DNA from: Thiotrichaceae bacterium
GTDB taxonomy: Bacteria; Pseudomonadota; Gammaproteobacteria; Thiotrichales; Thiotrichaceae
NCBI GenBank assembly: GCA_027008665.1
Contig: JALVEA010000047.1
Span: 1 to 16,385 of the forward strand
Length of the DNA stretch: 16,385 nucleotides
Direction of reading: 5' to 3'
The position numbers and the translations under genes were made by a program. The first letter of the stretch is position 1. Each line of letters begins with the position of its first letter. Shown here in pieces: positions 6,452 through 14,445 of the stretch. The notes below the pieces were generated by a model that saw nothing but the letters and a program-made list of their open reading frames with translations, searched no databases and was not told where the DNA came from.

Positions 6452-7248
6452 TGCCATCACTAACAATCAATAATTTTAAAATCGCCACATGGAATGTTAA
6501 TTCATTGCGAGTCCGTCTAGAGCATGTGATTAAATGGTTAACAGCGGAACAACCCGATGTCTTAGTATTGCAAGAAACTAAACTAACTGATGATCAATTT
6601 CCTATTGAAGATATTCAAGCGGCAGGTTATCAGGTCGTTTTTTCAGGGCAGAAAACCTATAACGGTGTTGCTATTATTAGCAAACATAAAGCAGAGGATA
6701 TTGTCATGGATATTCCTAGCTTAGATGACCCACAACGACGTCTTCTAGCCGCTACTATCAATGGGATAAGAATACTAAACCTATATGTTGTGAATGGTTC
6801 AGAGGTTGGCTCTGAAAAATTTGCCTATAAATTACATTGGCTAAATAAAGTCACTGAATGGGTGTCTGAAGAATTAAAAACACAGACTAAGTTTATTATT
6901 TTAGGTGATTTTAATATTGCGCCACAAGATAGAGATGTGCATAACCCACGCACTTGGAATGAACGTATTTTATGCTCTACCCCTGAACGTCAAGCACTTA
7001 AAAAATTATTGGATTTAGGCTTTGTGGACAGTTTCCGTCTCTTTGAACAAGAAAATAAACAATGGAGTTGGTGGGACTATCGTGGCGGTGGTTTTCAAAA
7101 GAATATGGGGTTAAGAATCGATCTTATTTTATCTAGTTTGCTATTAAGTGAACGCTGTACAGAATGCTATATTGATAAAGAACCTCGCGGTTGGGAAAGA
7201 CCATCTGACCATGCGCCTGTTATTGCTCAGTATAGAAATACTCCATAA
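6451..7248 (+). CDS. xthA: Exodeoxyribonuclease III / AP endonuclease
   Basis: This 265-residue member of the exonuclease III family cuts DNA at abasic sites and removes blocked 3' ends in base-excision repair. Catalytic and metal-binding positions are all visible: Asn15 in ATWNVNSLR, Glu42 in LQETKL, Tyr112 in NLYVVNG, Asp153 and Asn155 in GDFNIAP, Asp224 in LRIDLIL, and the Asp253-His254 pair in SDHAP. The family marker RDVHNP is also present. Its ATG overlaps the last base of the queA stop codon (TAATG), so the two are translated from one message. The pairing links a tRNA-modification enzyme and a DNA-repair enzyme by transcription, with no obvious functional link. Confidence 0.95.
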   Translation: MPSLTINNFKIATWNVNSLRVRLEHVIKWLTAEQPDVLVLQETKLTDDQFPIEDIQAAGYQVVFSGQKTYNGVAIISKHKAEDIVMDIPSLDDPQRRLLAATINGIRILNLYVVNGSEVGSEKFAYKLHWLNKVTEWVSEELKTQTKFIILGDFNIAPQDRDVHNPRTWNERILCSTPERQALKKLLDLGFVDSFRLFEQENKQWSWWDYRGGGFQKNMGLRIDLILSSLLLSERCTECYIDKEPRGWERPSDHAPVIAQYRNTP

Positions 7249-7330
7249 TAAAGCACAAGCAAATAACTTGAATTTTTCTATATTGATAGCACCATACAAC
7301 AAATATTTATAAATATTACAAGGACTAAAA

Positions 7331-7606
7331 ATGTCAGCAGAAACTAATTTAACCAATAAAAACACATGGAAACGTGTACTGTATATGCTCTTATTTGCAC
7401 TGGCATACAGCGTTGCCGAATTTATTTTAATGGCCGTTGTGATTGCACAGGTATTGTTTAAATTAATTACAGGAGATATTAATGACAATTTAAAGATATT
7501 AGGCAAACAAGCAGCACTTTATATCTATGATGTGATGTCATTTTTAACTTTTAATACTGAAACCAAGCCCTTTCCTTTTTCTTCTTGGCCAGATGGTAAA
7601 AAATAA
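7331..7606 (+). CDS. Small inner-membrane protein, DUF4389 family
   Basis: This is a 91-residue protein with a short polar N-terminus, a long hydrophobic region (about 16-46) that forms one or two membrane helices, a second mildly hydrophobic helix, and the typical DUF4389 ending SFLTFNTETKPFPFSSWP. A strong AAGGA site lies nine bases before the ATG. Proteins of this family are common in gammaproteobacteria and have no assigned function. The gene lies 82 bases after xthA, so it may have its own promoter. It runs head-on into the YdgA-like gene, with only six bases between the two stop codons, and no intrinsic terminator is seen between them, so the transcripts probably overlap. Confidence 0.82.
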   Translation: MSAETNLTNKNTWKRVLYMLLFALAYSVAEFILMAVVIAQVLFKLITGDINDNLKILGKQAALYIYDVMSFLTFNTETKPFPFSSWPDGKK

Positions 7607-7612
7607 AATAAC

Positions 7613-9160
7613 CTATTCCGTTTTTTCTTGCTCTATTGGCTGTTCTGTTTCTTCGACAGTCTTTTCTGTACTTTGTTTAGACAGTTCCTCCTCAAGCAAT
7701 GCAGGAGGAAGCTCGGATTGATCTAGCTCCTCAGCGTCTGCTGGCTCATTTTGAGATGCACCTACCCCTAATGGATTTAATAATTGAGCAAACTCTTCCA
7801 CAGAAATGGGTTTATTATTAAGAGTAATTGCATTTTTATTAAACAATACATTTAAACGGTAGCTATCGCTGTCTTCTGCAATAACACCTTCTTTTATTAA
7901 GGAAGGCATTAAAAACATAGCGGGAGTGTTAGCAAGCATGGCTTTTGGACTGCTGAAATCAATTTTTCCTTCTATCACTTTTAGTAAGGTTGCCAAAGTG
8001 TTTGTTGATAACTCTTCAAGAGTAAAATTAGCTCCATTGCCCGTATAACGAGTATTAATATCCAACAATGCATTGCCTTGTTGAGATGCAATATCTAGCT
8101 TGAGATTAATAGCTGTTTTATCCTGTTTAAATATATTTTGTATCGCGCTGAGCATAATATTGGGCAGGTTTTGAAGTTTATTCATTGCCGCATCCTGTTC
8201 TTCTTCGCTCATATCAGTGTTAAATGCATTTGATTGAAGCTGTTCTAGGTCTTTTTGGATTGCAGCTAATTGTTCTAATCCTTTAATTTGCAATTCTTTA
8301 AACGTGAGGTCGAATTTAATGGTGGAAACATCAATCGGTGCTTTAATATTAGAGGCAATTAGTTGAATGGCACTATTTAATCCCTCATCTCCCTCTTTTT
8401 TTGCATCGCTAGATAATTCAATCCCAAAGCTCAGTGGAGGGATTGCTTTACCTTCTATTGTGATAGAGGGTGTCGAAAAATGAGCCGTTCCTAACATTTG
8501 CCCTGCAATCATGCCCTGCATATCAATATCAAGGGTTGAGAGTGCTGTTTTTACTAGCAAGCCATCGTCCTTTATCTCTATCGCGCCAACAGTACCTTTT
8601 ACTGTGCCCATTAAGGTGTTTTTATCCATTGTACCTGAGAGAGAGATACCGTCTTTGATCATCAATTGCGACATCGTTTCTTTAATAGCAATTTCAGGGA
8701 TAACCAATTCATAATCAACCGTTTCATCAATCCCAAAGGTTAAATGACTATTCAGTGGATTTTTATCTGCAAATATACGCTTGAGAATCTCTCTCGTTTC
8801 AGCTTCCAATGCTTCCATATCCAGTGTCGAATGAATATGAGCCGTGCCAAAAGCTAACTTGCCATTAGCCCATAGAAGAGGACCATGAGTAATGGTGTTA
8901 TTAAATTGAATATTTTTGAATAATTCATCCAGTTCAGGATCACCTGTACTAAAACTAATAACTGTTTTTGCCGTTGATTTTAGAAAGGATTTTTTATAAT
9001 CCTTAATCTCAAAATTGGCTTTCATTCCCATTTCAGCATAAGCTTTTTTACTGTTGTCAAGATAGCTCTTTAACAACGACTCGGTTTCATTGCCAATAAA
9101 CCAAGTCGAACCAGCCCAACCAAAGAGGAGAAATAAAATCAGGATAAGTATTTTTTTCAT
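7613..9160 (-). CDS. YdgA-like DUF945 family protein
   Basis: This is a 515-residue envelope protein of the DUF945/YdgA family. From the Met at 9160 it begins MKKILILILFLLFGWAGS, an uncleaved signal anchor or signal peptide. A longer form starting at 9214 would bury this segment behind 18 unlikely residues. The body is mostly beta-strand-like with repeated amphipathic stretches. Family-typical elements include an early Tyr/Gly region, ITHGPLLWANGKLAFGTAHI and ANTPAMFLMPSLIKEGV. The last 45 or so residues are strongly acidic (many E, Q, P), probably disordered. The family is inner-membrane-anchored and periplasmic, with no firm biochemical role. The gene follows pyrR, 99 bases away, in the position where pyrB/pyrC are found in related genomes, and may be a separate transcription unit. 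Confidence 0.82.
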   Translation of the reverse strand: MKKILILILFLLFGWAGSTWFIGNETESLLKSYLDNSKKAYAEMGMKANFEIKDYKKSFLKSTAKTVISFSTGDPELDELFKNIQFNNTITHGPLLWANGKLAFGTAHIHSTLDMEALEAETREILKRIFADKNPLNSHLTFGIDETVDYELVIPEIAIKETMSQLMIKDGISLSGTMDKNTLMGTVKGTVGAIEIKDDGLLVKTALSTLDIDMQGMIAGQMLGTAHFSTPSITIEGKAIPPLSFGIELSSDAKKEGDEGLNSAIQLIASNIKAPIDVSTIKFDLTFKELQIKGLEQLAAIQKDLEQLQSNAFNTDMSEEEQDAAMNKLQNLPNIMLSAIQNIFKQDKTAINLKLDIASQQGNALLDINTRYTGNGANFTLEELSTNTLATLLKVIEGKIDFSSPKAMLANTPAMFLMPSLIKEGVIAEDSDSYRLNVLFNKNAITLNNKPISVEEFAQLLNPLGVGASQNEPADAEELDQSELPPALLEEELSKQSTEKTVEETEQPIEQEKTE

Positions 9161-9259
9161 TGATAATGTGTTTCTTAAGTTAAATATTACTTGGAATTTC
9201 CTTATTTCGTGCATATTACTTTAATCGCAAGGAAATATCATAAAGACTCTAAAATTTCC

Positions 9260-9769
9260 TTACACTCGTCGAATAATGCTTAACTCTAATGTCTCACTAT
9301 CGGATAGTTTAAAATCATGATCTGAGGATAATGACTGGTAAAACCCAACAACTTGCGCCGATATGGGTAATTCTCTACCGCCTCGATCAATCAAAACCAC
9401 CAAAGTGATACTAGCAGGTCGTCCATAATCAAATACTTCATTCATAGCGGCGCGGATGGTTCGCCCTGTATACAGCACATCATCAACGAGAATAATATGC
9501 CTATTTTCCACACTGATTGGCATTTTTGAGGGTTTTATTTGTGCGTGTAAGCCAATACGATTAAAGTCATCACGATAAAAACTGGTGTTTAATTCGGCTA
9601 ATTCATCCTCTAAACGAAGCTGGGCGTGCAATACATTAGCTAACCATACACCAGAGGAATGAATACCGATCATCAATGGTTTTTCTATTTTATGATCACT
9701 CAAATATTGAGCGAGTTCTATTGCCATTTGCTCAAGGTATTTTGGAATATTATACGAGTGATTTTTCAT
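9260..9769 (-). CDS. pyrR: PyrR bifunctional pyrimidine regulator / uracil phosphoribosyltransferase
   Basis: This 169-residue type I phosphoribosyltransferase has the PRPP-binding loop VDDVLYTGRTIRAA at 95-108 and the early SGVWLA loop. PyrR converts uracil plus PRPP to UMP and, in Bacillus-type systems, binds pyr mRNA to cause attenuation. In gammaproteobacteria it is usually encoded beside pyrB and an inactive pyrC copy. Here it is the fourth gene of tonB-yqgE-ruvX-pyrR, five bases after ruvX, but no pyrB or pyrC follows, so its regulatory target is not visible. The length is close to that of the Bacillus protein (about 180 residues), and the start is the only good Met. Confidence 0.9.
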   Translation of the reverse strand: MKNHSYNIPKYLEQMAIELAQYLSDHKIEKPLMIGIHSSGVWLANVLHAQLRLEDELAELNTSFYRDDFNRIGLHAQIKPSKMPISVENRHIILVDDVLYTGRTIRAAMNEVFDYGRPASITLVVLIDRGGRELPISAQVVGFYQSLSSDHDFKLSDSETLELSIIRRV

Positions 9770-9774
9770 GGGCT

Positions 9775-10197
9775 TTATTGCAAGGTTCTAAAATAATTTT
9801 CTAAGATAATAGCAGCAGCAACTTGGTCAATATCTTCTTTACTCACTTTTTTTTTGCGACCACATTGACGCGTTTCTTTGAGTCGTTGAGCCGCTTCAAT
9901 GGAGCTGTATTGTTCATTTTCTTGGACAACAGGGAGCTTATAACGAGCCATTAATTGATTGCAAAATCGTCTCACCGCTGTGGTTGCATTGGTATCACTA
10001 CCATCTAAATTAAGCGGTAAACCCACCACTAACTGGGAAGGTCGCCAAAGGCTAATTAAAACTGAAATGGCCTTCCAATCTGGCTGATTGTTTTTGCTAT
10101 GAAGAGTACATTCGGGCGCAGCCGTCAAAGTAATGGTATTACCAATCGCTACACCTGTTCGAATCTGCCCAAAGTCAAAACATAATACAGTTGACAT
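9775..10197 (-). CDS. ruvX: Putative pre-16S rRNA nuclease (YqgF/RuvX)
   Basis: This is a 140-residue RNase H-like fold protein of the YqgF family, required in E. coli for final 5' processing of 16S rRNA; an older name suggests Holliday junction resolution. Conserved acidic positions are present: Asp8 in CFDFGQIRTGVA, the Glu in the ENEQYSS motif (equivalent to DERLST), and Asp in DIDQVAAAIILENY near the C-terminus. LVVGLPLNLDGS is also a strong family marker. The gene sits between yqgE (35 bases upstream) and pyrR (five bases downstream), the conserved gammaproteobacterial arrangement. Confidence 0.93.
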   Translation of the reverse strand: MSTVLCFDFGQIRTGVAIGNTITLTAAPECTLHSKNNQPDWKAISVLISLWRPSQLVVGLPLNLDGSDTNATTAVRRFCNQLMARYKLPVVQENEQYSSIEAAQRLKETRQCGRKKKVSKEDIDQVAAAIILENYFRTLQ

Positions 10198-10232
10198 AAT
10201 ATTTAGAAAATCAAGAGAAAATTAAGGCAGTT

Positions 10233-10799
10233 TCAAGCATGACCAATACTGCTACTTAGGCGCGATAAATCAACCCCCATACTGTTTGCTGCCGCCTTCC
10301 AGCGTTGTTTATAGGGCAAGTTAAACAAGATGTTATTTTCAACAGGACAAGTTAGCCATGCATTAGACATCATTTCTTGTTCAAGTTGTTGCGGTTCCCA
10401 GTTAGCACAACCCAGTGTAAGGAGAAAGTTATCTGGCCCATTGTCATTGACAATATCTTCTAATATATCACGCGATGAGGTAATCGAGAGTTCGTCGGAG
10501 ATAGGCATGGTGCTTTCCCATCGTCTTTTAGTGTCATGCAACACAAAACCTTGTCCTGACTCGGCAGGTCCTCCTGAAAGGGCGAATTGCTCATTTAGAT
10601 CATTATTATCCGTGGATAAATCCAGTTGTTCAAATACTTGCCCAATGGTAATCCCCATAGGACGGTTAATGGTAATTCCAAATGAACCTTTCTCATCATT
10701 AATACACACCAGTGTAACAGTGCGCTCAAAAGAGGAGTCATGTACATTTGGCATGGCAATTAATAAGTGATTTTTCAAAGTCATCATTTCAGCAGACAT
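10233..10799 (-). CDS. yqgE: YqgE/AlgH family (DUF179) protein
   Basis: This 188-residue protein carries the DUF179 domain. It opens with LKNHLLIAMPNVHDSSFERTVTLVC and has SFGITINRPMG, FALSGGPAESGQGFVLH and LGCANWEPQQLEQEM, the standard blocks of the family. It was first linked to alginate regulation (AlgH) in Pseudomonas, but its biochemical role is unsettled. Met residues at positions 5 and 6 are possible starts, yet AAGGA nine bases before the ATG at 10799 supports the longer form. The stop codon of tonB lies 21 bases upstream, and yqgE precedes ruvX as in most gammaproteobacteria. Confidence 0.93.
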   Translation of the reverse strand: MSAEMMTLKNHLLIAMPNVHDSSFERTVTLVCINDEKGSFGITINRPMGITIGQVFEQLDLSTDNNDLNEQFALSGGPAESGQGFVLHDTKRRWESTMPISDELSITSSRDILEDIVNDNGPDNFLLTLGCANWEPQQLEQEMMSNAWLTCPVENNILFNLPYKQRWKAAANSMGVDLSRLSSSIGHA

Positions 10800-10820
10800 A
10801 AATACATTCCTTGTAAAAAG

Positions 10821-11699
10821 TTACTGCGAGGTAAAAGAGGCACTACCGCCTCTCTTGCGATGGAAAATAATGGAACGTGTAATATTAAGTTGATCATATT
10901 TCTCACGGATTTCACGCGGTAAAGGTTCATAGGGAGCAGCAAGTTTAACAATGCGTAACGCAGCGGTATCTAGAATTTTTGAACCTGAAGAATTATCAAT
11001 ACCTATTTCTACTAGTCGCCCTGCTCTATCCAATGTTGCATTTAATATTAACGTACCGCCTAAGCTTAGCCTAAGTGCCTCCTTAGGGAAATTAATATTA
11101 CCAATACGCTCTAGTTTTTTTGCCCATGCATCAATATAAGCGGCTTCAACCGCACTTTTGGCACTAATCGAGTCAATAAAATGAATTCGAGGACGATTGG
11201 CATAATGCTCTTCTTCCTTGCTCATCTCCGCCATTAGTTGCGCCATTTCATCCGTCTCATCCGCTATTTCTTTATCGACTGGCTTTGGCTCTTTAATTTC
11301 ATCTTTTTCAGGACGTTTATTAATCCATTTATTGGTTTTTCCCTTGGTCGTCAAAATTTGTGGCTCAGGCTTAGGAATAACATCAGGGACTGATTCAAAT
11401 GATTTTACTGGTGATTCCCCCGATAGATCGTTAGGATTCATTGAAGCAAATGGACTGCTCGGACGAGTTTTTTTATTCACAGAACCACTGCCTAGCTGAT
11501 TTGCTTGAGCAATAAAATCTGCTTTATCAGGTGCTTTATCGGAGTGTGTATTCACTAAGGTGATATCCAATAACGGCGCATGTTGCATTTTATTCCCCTC
11601 TGGAAAACCAAAGCCAACACCCGCAATCACTGCCACATGCACCACTACCGCAACTGGCAAAGTAATCGTAAAGGGATTTATATTTGTGAAAAGTGACAT
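10821..11699 (-). CDS. tonB: TonB-like energy transducer
   Basis: This is a 292-residue TonB-family protein. Residues 12-31 form the N-terminal membrane segment, with a single His21 in the place of the E. coli TonB H20. A long linker (about 40-185) is rich in Pro, Lys, Glu and Ser, as expected for a rod spanning the periplasm. The C-terminal domain (about 188-281) has AYIDAWAKKLERIGNINFP, LGGTLILNATLDRAGRLVEIGI, SSGSKILDTAALRIVKLAAPY and the closing LNITRSIIF. It couples the proton motive force, through ExbB/ExbD, to outer-membrane receptors; no exbB or exbD genes are in the window. It heads the minus-strand block tonB-yqgE-ruvX-pyrR, and a candidate promoter lies just upstream. Confidence 0.92.
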   Translation of the reverse strand: MSLFTNINPFTITLPVAVVVHVAVIAGVGFGFPEGNKMQHAPLLDITLVNTHSDKAPDKADFIAQANQLGSGSVNKKTRPSSPFASMNPNDLSGESPVKSFESVPDVIPKPEPQILTTKGKTNKWINKRPEKDEIKEPKPVDKEIADETDEMAQLMAEMSKEEEHYANRPRIHFIDSISAKSAVEAAYIDAWAKKLERIGNINFPKEALRLSLGGTLILNATLDRAGRLVEIGIDNSSGSKILDTAALRIVKLAAPYEPLPREIREKYDQLNITRSIIFHRKRGGSASFTSQ

Positions 11700-11720
11700 A
11701 ACTCGTTATAAATTCAGGAT

Positions 11721-11750
11721 CTTATATTTATTGTATTTTTTGAATTTGAA
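11721..11750 (-). promoter_or_regulatory. Candidate sigma-70 promoter of the tonB operon
   Basis: On the minus strand TTCAAA (11750-11745) and TATAAG (11726-11721) are separated by 18 bases, matching four and five positions of the consensus hexamers. Transcription would start near 11714, giving a leader of about 15 bases before the tonB ATG. It lies in the space between the divergent tonB and glycosidase-like genes. Confidence 0.4.
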
Positions 11751-11842
11751 AATCCATGGATTTATCGACCCAAGGACGCAGACAGTGTAACATAAATAAT
11801 CCCTTATTTGAACTTCCTTATCAACCGCAAAGAGTATTCACT

Positions 11843-13081
11843 ATGCCCCTACGTTGGGATTCCTTTTCTGATCAACCCAAAATGATTCGTGATAAAACTT
11901 ATAAACAGCGTATTTATAAAAGTGTTGCCTGGGATTTTTTTAAGATGCTGGGGACTAATTTAGTCATACTTCCCCTTTCTGTACTATTTTATTTATTAGT
12001 TCCAGCTCAAAAGAAGCCGATTAAAACCTCCTTATTTTTTGGATTAAGTATTAATTTAGATAAAAATCCTGATGAAACTCGTCAATTAGTTGATGATTTA
12101 GCCGTTGATAGCCTACTAATTCGTCTACCTTTACATAGTATTGAAAATCTGAGCGATTATTTTGAATTTGCACAACAATACAAAGACAAGCAGTTGTTGA
12201 TCAATATTTTGCAAGATCGTCGACATATTGAAGATCCACTGCTAGCACAACATTCACTTGATGCTATCTTCAAAATATTTACTCCTTTAACAACACATTT
12301 TCAAATTGGTAATGCCATTAATCGTAAAAAATGGGCTATTTTTTCAATGGATGAATACCTGCGTTTTTATAAGATTGCTTATGATTTAAAGCAAAAAAAA
12401 TACCCGAAATTGACCTTGCTTGGTTCTTCCGTCATTGATTTTGAATACTATTTCACTATTCGCACTTTATTTAATTTTTACCGCCTCCGATTTGATCAAC
12501 TAAGCAGTTTATTATACGTTGATCGTCGCGGTGCGCCTGAAAACACACAGGCTGGTTTAGATTTGCTTGAAAAATTACAATTACTACACGCTATTGCACG
12601 CTTAAGTCCTAAAACAAGCACCAAGATTGTGATTACAGAAACCAATTGGCCGATTAAGAATACCTACCCCTATGCACCCACGAGTGCTAATGAATGCGTC
12701 AACCTTGAGGATCATGCCAATTATTTAGTACGCTATTATATTTTGGCATTAGCATCAGGTGTAGTGAATAATGTCTATTGGCATCAGTTAATCGCCCCTG
12801 GTTACGGCTTGATTGATAACCGCGATCATTTAGTAAAATATCCTGCTTATTATGCCTTTAAAACCCTGCTATCCTTATTAAAACAGACGCGTTTTATTGA
12901 ACTCAAACAAGACAAGGGGCTTTATCATGCCCATTTTCAGGGCAAAACAAAGGTTGATGTTTATTGGGCGTTGCAAAAAACGCGCTTAAAAACCCGAGGA
13001 AAAAAAATCATTTTATGCAATGGCAAGGAAGTTAGGCAAAATGATGTACTTGTGGGAGAATCACCGCTGTATATTCTTTGA
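11843..13081 (+). CDS. Membrane-anchored glycosidase-like protein, probable envelope polysaccharide role
   Basis: From the ATG at 11843 this protein has 412 residues. An in-frame ATG at 11756 would add 29 residues, but it has no ribosome site and would crowd the divergent tonB promoter; 11843 has AAAGAG eight bases upstream. A basic start and a membrane segment (about 36-53) suggest that the rest lies outside the cytoplasm. The body looks like a TIM-barrel glycoside hydrolase of clan GH-A. ITETNWP (254-260) has a nucleophile-type Glu256, and VYWHQLIAPGYGLID resembles the end of the barrel. At FQIGNAIN (143-150), where clan members read NEPN, the acid/base Glu is Ala148. The YVDRRGAPE motif is one I associate with an uncharacterised Pseudomonas family. 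The LPS kinase-like gene follows 16 bases later. The substrate is unknown. Confidence 0.78.
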   Translation: MPLRWDSFSDQPKMIRDKTYKQRIYKSVAWDFFKMLGTNLVILPLSVLFYLLVPAQKKPIKTSLFFGLSINLDKNPDETRQLVDDLAVDSLLIRLPLHSIENLSDYFEFAQQYKDKQLLINILQDRRHIEDPLLAQHSLDAIFKIFTPLTTHFQIGNAINRKKWAIFSMDEYLRFYKIAYDLKQKKYPKLTLLGSSVIDFEYYFTIRTLFNFYRLRFDQLSSLLYVDRRGAPENTQAGLDLLEKLQLLHAIARLSPKTSTKIVITETNWPIKNTYPYAPTSANECVNLEDHANYLVRYYILALASGVVNNVYWHQLIAPGYGLIDNRDHLVKYPAYYAFKTLLSLLKQTRFIELKQDKGLYHAHFQGKTKVDVYWALQKTRLKTRGKKIILCNGKEVRQNDVLVGESPLYIL

Positions 13082-13097
13082 GAGTCTTTCTATTGTC

Positions 13098-13829
13098 ATG
13101 AAATACCAACTTCACCCCTCCTATCAACACTGCCAAGCTTTAATCGAGCATATCGAAATGCATTTTCAACAGGCTTCACAAATATTACATGCAGAACGTA
13201 ATGAAATTCGTATTGTTCCATTTGAGGGGGAAGATTATGTGGTTAAATCATTTGGCATTCCGCATATTATTAACCGTTTTGCTTATCGTTATTTACGTCC
13301 TTCCAAGGCAAAACGCTCCTATCAATATTCTTTAAAATTAGGCGCTGAAATATGTCCTGAGCCTGTCGCTTATATTGAACAATTTCAATACGGTTTACTC
13401 GCACCTAGCTATTTTATATCACAGCATTTTAAATATGATTTCACTATTCGCCCTTTATTAAGTGACGTGACATTTGAAAATCGTAATGAAATATTACAAC
13501 AATTTGCTGATTTTACTTATCATTTGCACCAACGTGGGATTTTGCATCGTGACTATTCGCCAGGGAATATTCTTATTAAACAACAGCATCATAAATACCT
13601 CTTTAAAATTATTGATGTCAATCGAATGCAGTTCAAAACATTAAGTTTGCAAGATAGATTAAGTAATTTCGCACGTTTAATGGTCGATGATGCCACTATG
13701 AAAATAATGCTAGATCGTTATGCCAATCTTATTAATAAACCACAGCATGAAATATTAGCAATAGCAATTGCATACCGAGACCAATTTGCACACAGACGGA
13801 CATTAAAAAACAAATTAAGAGGTCGATAA
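13098..13829 (+). CDS. Lipopolysaccharide kinase-like protein (WaaP/InaA/KdkA type)
   Basis: From the ATG at 13098 (MKYQLHPSYQ) the protein has 243 residues. A frame opening at 13020 would overlap the previous gene and adds unlikely residues. It has a kinase fold: Lys50 in YVVKSFG (ATP lysine); a catalytic loop HRDYSPGNILI with His150-Arg151-Asp152 and Asn157; and metal-binding Asp173 in IIDVNRM (DVN in place of DFG, as common in LPS kinases). Known relatives phosphorylate heptose or Kdo in the LPS core from the cytoplasmic side. The gene lies 16 bases after the glycosidase-like gene, so the pair is probably co-transcribed. The exact sugar target cannot be read. Kinase fold confidence is high; the LPS role is inferred from the family. 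Confidence 0.85.
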   Translation: MKYQLHPSYQHCQALIEHIEMHFQQASQILHAERNEIRIVPFEGEDYVVKSFGIPHIINRFAYRYLRPSKAKRSYQYSLKLGAEICPEPVAYIEQFQYGLLAPSYFISQHFKYDFTIRPLLSDVTFENRNEILQQFADFTYHLHQRGILHRDYSPGNILIKQQHHKYLFKIIDVNRMQFKTLSLQDRLSNFARLMVDDATMKIMLDRYANLINKPQHEILAIAIAYRDQFAHRRTLKNKLRGR

Positions 13830-13862
13830 AGCTATTTCAAAAAGAGTTACCAAGGAGAAAAT

Positions 13863-14375
13863 ATGACAGAACTAACACACTTTAATGCACAAGGCAAAGC
13901 GCATATGGTCGATATAGGTGCGAAAGCAATTACGCACAGGGTCGCCCTCACAGAGGGGCGGATTCTAATGCAAGAGGCGACATTGCAACATATTATCAAC
14001 GGTAGTCATAAAAAAGGGGATGTATTAGGCATTGCCCGTATTGCAGGGATTATGGCATCTAAAAGAACCGCCGAACTGATTCCCCTTTGTCACCCACTCG
14101 CATTAACAAAAGTAGACCTAAGATTAGAAATAGAACATAATCCTAGCTCAATTGTTTGCCAAACAAGCGTAGAAACCAGTGGACAAACAGGCGTGGAGAT
14201 GGAGGCTTTAACCGCCACTCAAATCGCCCTACTCACGATTTATGATATGTGCAAAGCCGTTGATCGATCGATGGAGATCAGCAATGTACGTTTGCTTAAA
14301 AAAAGTGGCGGCAAATCAGGAGACTGGGTTGCTAAAGCTCCTCCAAGGATGGAAATATTCAATCAGAATAAATAA
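13863..14375 (+). CDS. moaC: Cyclic pyranopterin monophosphate synthase
   Basis: MoaC turns the MoaA product, 3',8-cyclo-7,8-dihydro-GTP, into cyclic pyranopterin monophosphate, the first committed pterin of molybdenum cofactor synthesis. This 170-residue protein keeps every key residue at E. coli numbering: Lys51, His77 in LIPLCHPL, Glu112/Glu114 in GVEMEALTA, and Asp128 and Lys131 in YDMCKAVDRS. MVDIGAKAITHRVA and GIMASKRTAE are also diagnostic. It has an AAGGAGA ribosome site seven bases upstream, the best in the window. No other moa or moe gene is beside it, so it appears isolated, 33 bases after the LPS kinase-like gene. Confidence 0.96.
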   Translation: MTELTHFNAQGKAHMVDIGAKAITHRVALTEGRILMQEATLQHIINGSHKKGDVLGIARIAGIMASKRTAELIPLCHPLALTKVDLRLEIEHNPSSIVCQTSVETSGQTGVEMEALTATQIALLTIYDMCKAVDRSMEISNVRLLKKSGGKSGDWVAKAPPRMEIFNQNK

Positions 14376-14445
14376 TTTCCCCCGACAGCGGCAACCCTCA
14401 GCTATACTTTTAAAATCTTCATCAATATTTTTATAAGGATATCCA

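Noticed and set aside
7144..7506. 120-codon minus-strand ORF across the xthA end and the DUF4389 gene
   Set aside because: Both opposite-strand genes have clear family matches, and this frame has no ribosome site or recognisable domain.
9161..9214. 18-residue N-terminal extension of the YdgA-like protein
   Set aside because: It would place extra residues before a normal MKK-type signal anchor, so the start at 9160 is preferred.
10330..10770. 146-codon plus-strand ORF inside yqgE
   Set aside because: It lies wholly opposite a gene with a full DUF179 signature and its translation looks like a shadow, rich in Ser and Cys with no family pattern.
11218..11499. 93-codon plus-strand ORF opposite tonB
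   Set aside because: Its Ser/Ile/Leu-rich product is the expected shadow of the Glu/Lys/Pro linker of TonB.
11756..11842. 29-residue N-terminal extension of the glycosidase-like protein
   Set aside because: The ATG at 11756 has no ribosome site and lies next to the candidate tonB promoter; the ATG at 11843 is better placed. The longer form cannot be fully excluded.
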